This document shows positions 1-4,111 of a stretch of DNA of 6,840 bases, piece after piece. Both the position numbers and the translations under genes were made by a program. Each line of letters opens with the position of its first letter. The stretch's first letter is position 1. The stretch is from assembly GCA_023436385.1 (NCBI GenBank), contig JAEZJH010000026.1, positions 1 to 6,840 of the forward strand, in the 5' to 3' direction. This DNA comes from Pseudomonadota bacterium. GTDB lineage: Bacteria; Myxococcota; Myxococcia; Myxococcales; Vulgatibacteraceae. A model generated the notes under the pieces. That model was not told the origin of the DNA and did not search any database. It saw nothing but the letters and a program-made list of their open reading frames with translations.

Positions 1-165
1 GGCCTCCACCTCGGCGTGAGGAATCCCCCTCGCCGGCAACCCCAGGGAGTCGCCGAACGGCGCGGGTTCGCCGCCGGAAGGAAAGACCGTCAGGATGCCG
101 GCCGGCTCGAAGCCCGGTTCGAGCGGAGCGCGGGTCAGCAGGCGGCAGAGGTAGACGGGCTGCAT
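1..165 (-). CDS. Hypothetical protein, N-terminal part only (runs off left edge)
   Basis: An ATG at 165-163 opens a frame that stays open for 55 codons to the window edge. The product begins MQPVYLCRLLTRAPLEPGF. On the minus strand the ATG is preceded by a good Shine-Dalgarno sequence (GGGAGGG) with about 6 nt spacing, and the codons carry the G/C third-position bias of the neighbouring genes. That combination supports a real gene although only the first 55 residues are visible. No signal peptide, membrane segment or recognisable motif appears in this part, and I do not recognise the family. It is transcribed away from the SEC-C gene that starts at 415, so the two share a 249-bp divergent intergenic region. 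Function unknown. I am fairly sure of the start and strand and cannot say anything about the role. Confidence 0.6.
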   Translation of the reverse strand, partial: MQPVYLCRLLTRAPLEPGFEPAGILTVFPSGGEPAPFGDSLGLPARGIPHAEVEA

Positions 166-196
166 CGGTGGCCCTCCCGGAGCTTGGTGCCCTGCG

Positions 197-202
197 AGTG
201 TA
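197..202 (-). promoter_or_regulatory. Possible -10 element for the left-edge minus-strand gene
   Basis: The minus strand reads TACACT, a 4/6 match to the sigma-70 -10 consensus, in otherwise GC-rich sequence. A start site about 7 nt downstream would give a leader of roughly 25 nt before the ATG at 165. No convincing -35 hexamer lies 16-18 bp upstream. This is a weak prediction based on position and composition only. Confidence 0.25.
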
Positions 203-360
203 TCGCCTGGCGCCGGGGGAAGGAGGGCTCGCGCCGAATAAGTCCGGTCACGGCCGCCCGTGCCGGGCTGGGATTCGTCGATCGGACCGGCTCGACTTGC
301 ATCTCGCCGCTCGGCCAGGAGTTGGGGCGCCCGCGGCACACGGGGACGGCGGGCACCGGC

Positions 361-391
361 TTGCGACCACGGGGCGCGGTCGTGGTATGGG
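361..391 (+). promoter_or_regulatory. Weak promoter-like pair with a dyad in a 19-bp spacer
   Basis: TTGCGA (361-366) and TATGGG (386-391) are separated by 19 bp. The ends of that spacer are the inverted repeat CCACG (367-371) and CGTGG (381-385). A dyad inside an over-long 19-bp spacer is the layout known from promoters controlled by MerR-family activators. The hexamers are poor and no MerR gene is visible, so this is only a candidate control site for the SEC-C gene starting at 415. Confidence 0.2.
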
Positions 392-402
392 GCGGTGACG
401 CC

Positions 403-408
403 GAGGAG
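403..408 (+). promoter_or_regulatory. Shine-Dalgarno site that decides the GTG start at 415
   Basis: GAGGAG lies 6 nt upstream of the GTG at 415-417. The reading frame is open upstream as far as an ATG at 16, but the upstream translation is low-complexity Arg/Gly/Pro-rich sequence and overlaps the minus-strand gene at 1-165. This site is the best evidence that translation begins at 415. Confidence 0.6.
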
Positions 409-414
409 CCGCCC

Positions 415-1353
415 GTGAACCTCTCCGAGAAGACCGGTCGTGTGAAAACCGCCGCGAACGGCCCGCTGCCCCTGGTGGCGGAGGCGAAGCCCTGGCTCGA
501 CCGGCAGCTCGACGACGGGCCCTGGCTCTTCTGGCGAGCCGGCTCCGGCGATCGCCGGGACGGCCTCGTCGCCGGACCGTTCTTCGCCTGCGCCAATCCC
601 ACCTGTCCGTGCACCGAGGTCGACGTCGAGTTGCACGGCGTCGACGACGGCCTGATGCGGGCGGAGCTGTGCGACTCGAAGCTCCGGCTCTTCTTCGTCC
701 CCGACCGTCCGCCGGCACGACTCCGGGACGCGCATGCATGCGTCGCCGTCGATTTCGAGACCGGCGCCTGCCGGAAGCGGTCCGGGGACGAGGAGCTGTG
801 CGCCTGGTTCGAGGCGGCGCTGGACGGCGAAATGCTCGACGGGCTCTGGGGCCGCTGGCTCGCCTGCCGGGGCGGGGCACCGGAGTGCCGGGGCCGGCCC
901 GCGGTCGAGACCGGGGTGATGGTCGCCCACGACGAGGTCTTCACCTGCCGCCGGGACACGTATCTCGTGGACGGCGTCCGCTACGCGGCGCGGGACTTCC
1001 ATTGCCTCGAGCCCGGCTGCGTGTGCGGCGAGGCGATGGTCGGATTCGCCCAATCGTGGGCGCGGGACCACGAGCCGGTCGGCCTGGTGCGGGTCCGGCT
1101 CTCCGACGGCGAGCCGCTGGGGTTCGAGGCGGACGGGCCCGAGCCAACGGCCCTCCTCCGGCGGCTCTTCGAGGCCCACGCGGCGCGGCACCGGGATCCC
1201 GCCCGGCTCCGCCGCCGGCACGCGGAACTCCTCGCGGCGCCCCCGTCCCCGGCCCCGGTCGCCGAGCCCGCGCGACGCCAGGACGCGCGCGTCGGCCGCA
1301 ACGACCCTTGCCCGTGCGGGAGCGGGAAGAAATACAAGCGGTGTTGCGGCTGA
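415..1353 (+). CDS. SEC-C zinc-binding protein with duplicated C-x4-C-x-C clusters
   Basis: The product is 312 residues from a GTG start with a strong Shine-Dalgarno site. The C-terminus is a canonical SEC-C motif, residues 294-312 (GRNDPCPCGSGKKYKRCCG), with Cys299, Cys301, Cys310 and Cys311 in the C-x-C-x8-C-C spacing that binds zinc in SecA and in many uncharacterised proteins. The body holds two further cysteine clusters with the same pattern, C-x2-P-x-C-x-C: Cys59/64/66 and Cys197/202/204. Each is followed by beta-like sequence and then a helical stretch (about 110-150 and 240-285), so the protein looks like an internal duplication with a period near 138 residues, capped by SEC-C. There is no signal peptide or membrane segment, so a cytoplasmic location is likely. 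It stands alone on its strand, diverging from the left-edge gene and converging on a coding remnant. Its molecular role is unknown. SEC-C modules often accompany protein- or nucleic acid-interaction domains, but nothing here shows a partner. Confidence 0.85.
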   Translation: MNLSEKTGRVKTAANGPLPLVAEAKPWLDRQLDDGPWLFWRAGSGDRRDGLVAGPFFACANPTCPCTEVDVELHGVDDGLMRAELCDSKLRLFFVPDRPPARLRDAHACVAVDFETGACRKRSGDEELCAWFEAALDGEMLDGLWGRWLACRGGAPECRGRPAVETGVMVAHDEVFTCRRDTYLVDGVRYAARDFHCLEPGCVCGEAMVGFAQSWARDHEPVGLVRVRLSDGEPLGFEADGPEPTALLRRLFEAHAARHRDPARLRRRHAELLAAPPSPAPVAEPARRQDARVGRNDPCPCGSGKKYKRCCG

Positions 1354-1360
1354 GCCGCGC

Positions 1361-1391
1361 GGCTGGGCCGGATGCCGAGCCCCGGCCAGCC
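1361..1391 (+). terminator. Stem-loop just after the first SEC-C gene, weak terminator
   Basis: GGCTGGGCCGG (1361-1371) pairs with CCGGCCAGCC (1382-1391) across a 10-nt loop, giving ten base pairs with one bulged G. It begins 8 nt after the stop codon. The following sequence has only a short T-rich patch (ATCTTTA, about 10 nt later) rather than a proper U-tract, so it may act weakly, need Rho, or only protect the 3' end. Confidence 0.35.
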
Positions 1392-1402
1392 CGCCGGGAT
1401 CT

Positions 1403-1582
1403 TTACCCCTCCCCCGCGGACCGCTCGCCGGCTTCCTCGAGGAAACGGGCGAAGCCATCCAGGCTGCGGCGGTAACGCGCCACCAGCGCGGGCCGGTCGG
1501 TGAACTTGCGCCGGAACTCGGCCCCCCACGGCGGTCCGTCGAAGTGCACGAGGATCCGCTTCCCGGTGGGCGCGTCGAACTA
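1403..1582 (-). pseudogene. C-terminal coding remnant cut by an in-frame amber codon
   Basis: Read on the minus strand, 1579-1406 encodes 58 residues ending in TAA (1405-1403). It begins FDAPTGKRILVHFDGPP and ends in a charged helical stretch (about residues 36-54, ARYRRSLDGFARFLEEAGE). Nearly every codon ends in G or C, and the residue make-up is that of a real folded protein, so I take it as genuine coding sequence. It has no ATG. The codon just before Phe1 is TAG (1582-1580), at a place where one base change would give Tyr (preceding residues GAAL). Upstream of that the frame continues for a few codons with weaker bias and then enters AT-richer DNA. The simplest reading is the 3' end of a decayed or truncated gene. 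A short ORF starting at the internal GTG (residue 11) or a sequencing error at 1580-1582 are alternatives. The family was not recognised. Confidence 0.5.
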
Positions 1583-1615
1583 CAGCGCGGCGCCAAACAA
1601 CTGGCGTGAAAATCC

Positions 1616-1637
1616 CGCGAGCTTTATTCGCGCCTTT
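1616..1637 (+). terminator. Small hairpin with T-tract, candidate plus-strand terminator
   Basis: CGCGA (1616-1620) pairs with TCGCG (1628-1632) around the 7-nt loop GCTTTAT, followed by CC and TTTTC. A stem plus T-run is the layout of an intrinsic terminator on the plus strand, which would stop read-through from the SEC-C gene ending at 1353. The stem is only five pairs, so strength is doubtful. Confidence 0.3.
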
Positions 1638-1653
1638 TCTCGGGGAGCGCGAC

Positions 1654-1679
1654 GGGCGCCGGAAAACTCGACGGCGCCC
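1654..1679. repeat. Perfect 7-bp inverted repeat in the gene-poor stretch
   Basis: GGGCGCC (1654-1660) and GGCGCCC (1673-1679) are perfect inverted copies around a 12-nt loop. The repeat lies between the Kazal gene's 3' end and the amber-interrupted remnant, next to two other stem-loops. It could form in either transcript; no T-tract marks it as a terminator. Confidence 0.4.
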
Positions 1680-1687
1680 ATCCGGCA

Positions 1688-1740
1688 CCGACGCCCGTCG
1701 GCCTGCCCTCGCGGGGGCCACCTGCGCCGACGGGCATCGG
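1688..1740 (-). terminator. Long stem-loop just downstream of the Kazal gene
   Basis: CCGACGCCCGTCGGC (1688-1702) pairs with GCCGACGGGCATCGG (1726-1740) with one mismatch (1692/1736), giving 14 base pairs, ten of them uninterrupted, around a 23-nt loop. It begins 7 nt past the Kazal stop codon in the direction of transcription, the position expected of a transcript-end structure. No T-run follows on the minus strand, so it is either a Rho-type or 3'-stabilising stem rather than a classical intrinsic terminator. Confidence 0.4.
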
Positions 1741-1747
1741 GCCCCCG

Positions 1748-2110
1748 CTACTTCGGCGAGATGATCACGTCGCAGGCGCCATCGTGCTTGACCTTCACCC
1801 CGGCGCACGCCGCCTCGCAGCTGTTGTTGTAGGTACTCCCGTCCTCGCCGCAGACGGGGTCGATCACCGCCGGGCAGTTGCAGCGGCACTCGCCCTCGTA
1901 GGCGACCTTCACGCCGGCGCACGCCGCCTCGCAGGAATTGCCGTAGGTCTCCCCGTCCTCGCCGCAGACGGGATCGATCACCGCCGGGCAATTGCACGCG
2001 GCCTGCCCGGCCTGCGCGAGGGTGTCGTCCTCGACCGTCGACTCGCCACCGCACGCAAGGCCAACGACACCGAATGCAAGCATGGCTACCAAGACCGTCG
2101 CCGTTCTCAT
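1748..2110 (-). CDS. Secreted, probably lipid-anchored protein with two tandem Kazal domains
   Basis: The product has 120 residues. ATG at 2110-2108 is chosen because AGGAG lies 6 nt upstream and a signal peptide follows at once: Arg2, a hydrophobic core (about 5-19), then Cys20 followed by GGES, probably a lipoprotein signal with a non-ideal lipobox (GLAC). A short acidic linker leads to two Kazal domains of identical spacing, C-x-C-x7-C-x10-C-x3-C-x10-C: Cys39/41/49/60/64/75 and Cys77/79/87/98/102/113. Both carry the family hallmarks PVCG, TY and NSC. Kazal domains are canonical inhibitors of serine proteases that insert a reactive loop into the active site. By alignment to the classical fold, the P1 residue (second after the second Cys) is Ala43 and Ala81. 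This predicts elastase-, subtilisin- or proteinase-K-like targets rather than trypsin. Envelope location and inhibitor activity are inferences. It shares direction with the SEC-C gene upstream, 242 bp away, but probably has its own promoter. Confidence 0.9.
   Translation of the reverse strand: MRTATVLVAMLAFGVVGLACGGESTVEDDTLAQAGQAACNCPAVIDPVCGEDGETYGNSCEAACAGVKVAYEGECRCNCPAVIDPVCGEDGSTYNNSCEAACAGVKVKHDGACDVIISPK
1769..1996 (-). repeat. Two tandem 114-bp units encoding the Kazal domains
   Basis: Unit 1 (1996-1883) and unit 2 (1882-1769) are each exactly 114 bp (38 codons), with no linker beyond one residue. By hand alignment the encoded units agree at 31 of 38 residues; the first 15 residues are identical. 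Most amino-acid changes cluster around the loop after the third cysteine and in the last third. This indicates an in-frame tandem duplication. Confidence 0.85.
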
Positions 2111-2134
2111 TCCTGGCTCCTGGATTGTTGGGAA

Positions 2135-2167
2135 GGGGGCGTGCCCCCGGGGCGCGTGCATCGCGCC
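2135..2167 (-). promoter_or_regulatory. Two adjacent GC hairpins in the Kazal leader
   Basis: Read on the minus strand, GGCGCG pairs with CGCGCC around ATGCA (2167-2151). Three nucleotides later GGGGGC meets GCCCCC (2148-2143 with 2140-2135) with two bases between the arms, a near-palindrome that would fold with about five pairs. They end 24 nt before the ATG and 13 nt before the Shine-Dalgarno site, so they would fold in the mRNA leader. They could be a translational or attenuation element; no anti-structure was found that would make a switch. Confidence 0.35.
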
Positions 2168-2230
2168 GAACGCACCAGAGCCCGGACGGTCCGCGTTGGC
2201 AATCGAGTTCCGAAGTGTCGGGCCGGTCCT

Positions 2231-2352
2231 TCGGAAGGTCGGAGTTAGTTTACAATCACATCCACAAGACATACGTATTCGTATGACGAAATAGCTTCGA
2301 AGCTTGCACCCATGAGGGCATGTAACCTTTCTATGTAAACACGAATTGAGAC
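2231..2352. promoter_or_regulatory. AT-rich intergenic island, likely promoter/operator region of the Kazal gene
   Basis: Hand count over 2231-2340 gives 47 G/C of 110 bases (about 43%), far below the surrounding coding DNA. Inside are a 6-bp inverted repeat, CATACG-TATT-CGTATG (2270-2285), and a perfect 12-bp palindrome, AGCTTCGAAGCT (2293-2304). Their centres are 21 bp apart, two helical turns. A minus-strand TAAACT (2252-2247, 4/6 match to a -10) lies just downstream of both in the direction of the Kazal gene, but no good -35 is visible. GTTTACA (2248-2254) and TGTAAAC (2334-2340) bound the island as inverted copies. A control region is the most economical reading. The palindromes could also mark the transcript end of the SEC-C gene that stops at 2353. 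Confidence 0.4.
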
Positions 2353-3912
2353 TCAGCGCCCGCAGCACTTCTTGAACTTCTTGCCGCTGCCGCAGGGGCA
2401 GGGATCGTTCCGGCCCGTGCGCGGGCCGGCCGTCGCGGGCACCGGCAGGGGCAGCTCCGCGAGCAGCCGATCTCCCTCGCGCTGCAGGAAGGCCTCGAGC
2501 GCCGCCGGGTCCTCGAGATCGGCCCCGGCCCGGGCCGCCGCCATCACCAGGCCCTTCGCCGGCCCGTAGTTCCGCGGGTCGGCGGCGTCGGCCAGGAACC
2601 GCTCCCGCGACCGGGCGAGCCGCTGCCGGAGGTTCCAGGCCACGACGGCGTCGATCGCGCCCGTGCGCTCGAGGTGGCGGAACGTCGCGGCCAGGGCGTC
2701 GGGGATGCGCTGCTCCTCTCCCGGAGGCAGGCTCCACTTCCGGACCGACCAATCGAGGAACGAGCCGAGGAGGTCGTCGGACCACGGCCGCCCGCCCTCC
2801 ATCGCCCGGAAGTGCTCGAACGTCGCCGCCGTCCGCAGCGCCGCCTCGAGCCGCGCATCGTCCGTCTCCCCCTCCGCCCGCAGGGAGTCCCGCACCGCTT
2901 CGCCGAAGCGCTCCGCCGCCTCCTCGGCCGCTTCCGGCTCCACCGGCCCCGGGGCCGGTTCGGCGAGGCCGGGATGCGGGTAGCGAAGCCGGATCTCGGG
3001 CAGCCCCGGGACCCGGTACGACCAGGTGTTCGCCCGCGGGTTCCGCCGCCGATCGTCCGCCGCGCTGGCCACCGCCTCCAGGCAGGCGGCGAGGACGCGG
3101 TAGTCCTCTTCGCGCGGCGGGATCCCCAAGGCGTCGGGATCCAGCACCAGGAGTTCCGGGACGGCGCCGCGGACACTCTCCCAGCCGTACTCCGCGATCT
3201 CCCGCCGGGCCCGGGAGGAGAGGTCGGCCTTCCGTCCGAACATCACCGTGCGCACGGGCACGCCGGGCCCGCTCGGGCGCGGGGAGTCCGCCTGGGCGAG
3301 GAAGCGCTCGAAGTCGGCCAGGGAGGCGTACAGGGAGAGGCCCCGGCTCGTCCCCATTTCACCGAAGGGCGCGGCCGCGCCACCGACGAGGCCGGCGGTC
3401 GGAAGCTCCACGCCCAGGCAACGGCCGTCGTCGGGGAAGACCTCCCACGGCACGCTGCGGATGTAGCGCGCGGCGGCGCGGAAGAAGATCTCCACCACCT
3501 CAGGCGCAGCTCCGCCCTCGAGGTAGCCCGGGGCCGGCCCGCCGCGGGGACCGGCGAGGTGCTCCGTCAGCTCCCGGGCCACCGCCGCCACCTCCGGCGT
3601 CGGCCCCACCGCCACCTCGACCCCAAGTCCGTCGAGAGCGTCCCGGAGGCGTTGGTCGGCGACGCGCAACCGGGTCGGCCGACCGCCGGCGAGCAGCCGC
3701 TCGGCGGTCTGCCGGAGCGCGGCCGGCCCCTCGCCCGGCGGCACCACCTCGGTGGCCATCACCCGACCGGTAGAGCCCTCGACCCAGAGGACCAGATCCG
3801 GCCGGAAGGCGGGGCCCTCGCCGGTGATCAAGCCGGGGAAGGCGATCAGGCCGCCGAGCCATTCGCCGGCTGGCGGGAACTGCGTGGAGGCGCGCTGGGA
3901 ACGAGGGGGCAT
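2353..3912 (-). CDS. Large SEC-C motif protein of unknown function
   Basis: The product has 519 residues. ATG at 3912-3910 is preceded by GGAG with 6 nt spacing. The C-terminus is a textbook SEC-C zinc motif at residues 500-519, with Cys505, Cys507, Cys516 and Cys517 (C-x-C-x8-C-C). Ahead of it come an alpha/beta N-terminal region (about 18-120, starting EWLGGLIAFPGLIT), a second globular region (about 140-310, with PWEVFPDDGRCLGVELP and YASLADFERFL), and a mostly helical, acidic region (about 325-490). The layout resembles SEC-C proteins with DUF6930- or DUF7309-like N-terminal parts; that family assignment is from memory and tentative. No signal peptide or membrane segment is seen, so it is likely cytoplasmic. 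Outside the zinc motif it shares no evident sequence with the SEC-C protein at 415-1353, so the two are not simple paralogues. It diverges from the tyrosine kinase gene. Molecular role unknown. Confidence 0.9.
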   Translation of the reverse strand: MPPRSQRASTQFPPAGEWLGGLIAFPGLITGEGPAFRPDLVLWVEGSTGRVMATEVVPPGEGPAALRQTAERLLAGGRPTRLRVADQRLRDALDGLGVEVAVGPTPEVAAVARELTEHLAGPRGGPAPGYLEGGAAPEVVEIFFRAAARYIRSVPWEVFPDDGRCLGVELPTAGLVGGAAAPFGEMGTSRGLSLYASLADFERFLAQADSPRPSGPGVPVRTVMFGRKADLSSRARREIAEYGWESVRGAVPELLVLDPDALGIPPREEDYRVLAACLEAVASAADDRRRNPRANTWSYRVPGLPEIRLRYPHPGLAEPAPGPVEPEAAEEAAERFGEAVRDSLRAEGETDDARLEAALRTAATFEHFRAMEGGRPWSDDLLGSFLDWSVRKWSLPPGEEQRIPDALAATFRHLERTGAIDAVVAWNLRQRLARSRERFLADAADPRNYGPAKGLVMAAARAGADLEDPAALEAFLQREGDRLLAELPLPVPATAGPRTGRNDPCPCGSGKKFKKCCGR

Positions 3913-3937
3913 GGGGGGCTCCAGGTTGGTCCGAGCC

Positions 3938-3946
3938 CAAATAGCA
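3938..3946 (-). promoter_or_regulatory. Possible extended -10 for the large SEC-C gene
   Basis: The minus strand reads TGCTATTTG, an extended -10 arrangement (TGn plus TATTTG). Transcription would begin about 7 nt further on, leaving a leader of roughly 18 nt that still contains the Shine-Dalgarno site. The -35 position falls in a CGG-repeat tract (3956-3967) and has no match, as is tolerated by extended -10 promoters. Confidence 0.3.
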
Positions 3947-4046
3947 CGATGGTCGCGGCGGCGGCGGCATGTCGCGCCCCCGAAGAGCGGCCGAGGGGCC
4001 AGATGAAATCACGGCACGCCGCCGCCCGGACGCGCGCATCGCCGCG

Positions 4047-4075
4047 TTGATTCCCCGGCCCTGCCCGGCTACCCT
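4047..4075 (+). promoter_or_regulatory. Sigma-70-like promoter of the tyrosine kinase gene
   Basis: TTGATT (4047-4052) and TACCCT (4070-4075) are separated by exactly 17 bp. They match the -35 and -10 consensus at 4/6 and 3/6 positions, reasonable for GC-rich DNA. The predicted start near 4082 gives a leader of about 30 nt to the ATG at 4112. This is the best promoter candidate in the window. Confidence 0.45.
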
Positions 4076-4096
4076 GCGCGTCCGCTAGTGTACAAA

Positions 4097-4103
4097 AGGG
4101 GAG
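4097..4103 (+). promoter_or_regulatory. Shine-Dalgarno site that selects the ATG at 4112
   Basis: AGGGGAG ends 8 nt before the ATG at 4112. The frame also offers an upstream GTG at 4088, but this purine tract would then lie inside the coding region and no Shine-Dalgarno site precedes 4088. The ATG start is therefore preferred, removing eight residues. Confidence 0.6.
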
Positions 4104-4111
4104 TGTTGTCG

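Noticed and set aside
168..398. A plus-strand 76-codon frame in the divergent region
   Set aside because: GTG start without a ribosome binding site, composition typical of random GC-rich frames, and no protein-like pattern.
16..414. Upstream extension of the first SEC-C gene to an ATG at 16
   Set aside because: The translation is low-complexity Arg/Gly/Pro-rich sequence, overlaps the start of the minus-strand gene at 1-165, and the best ribosome binding site precedes the GTG at 415.
1500..1832. A plus-strand 110-codon frame across the gene-poor stretch
   Set aside because: It overlaps both the minus-strand remnant and the Kazal 3' end, which have much better coding character, and has no ribosome binding site.
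981..2054. A long minus-strand frame across the SEC-C gene, remnant and Kazal gene
   Set aside because: It is a composite of shadows in a different frame from the Kazal protein; its Arg-rich repeats come from reading the duplicated Kazal DNA out of frame.
2111..2785. Extension of the Kazal frame upstream, making a protein of up to 345 residues
   Set aside because: The added part is antiparallel-frame shadow of the large SEC-C gene plus untranslated sequence. The signal peptide and Shine-Dalgarno site fix the start at 2110, and a further in-frame ATG upstream would place the signal sequence internally.
3956..3967. Four CGG repeats in the divergent promoter region
   Set aside because: Short trinucleotide runs are common in such GC-rich DNA; nothing indicates phase variation or a binding site.
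2674..4050. A plus-strand frame of 458 codons opposite the large SEC-C gene
   Set aside because: Arg/Gly/Pro/His-rich antisense shadow with no motifs. The SEC-C protein on the other strand is clearly genuine.
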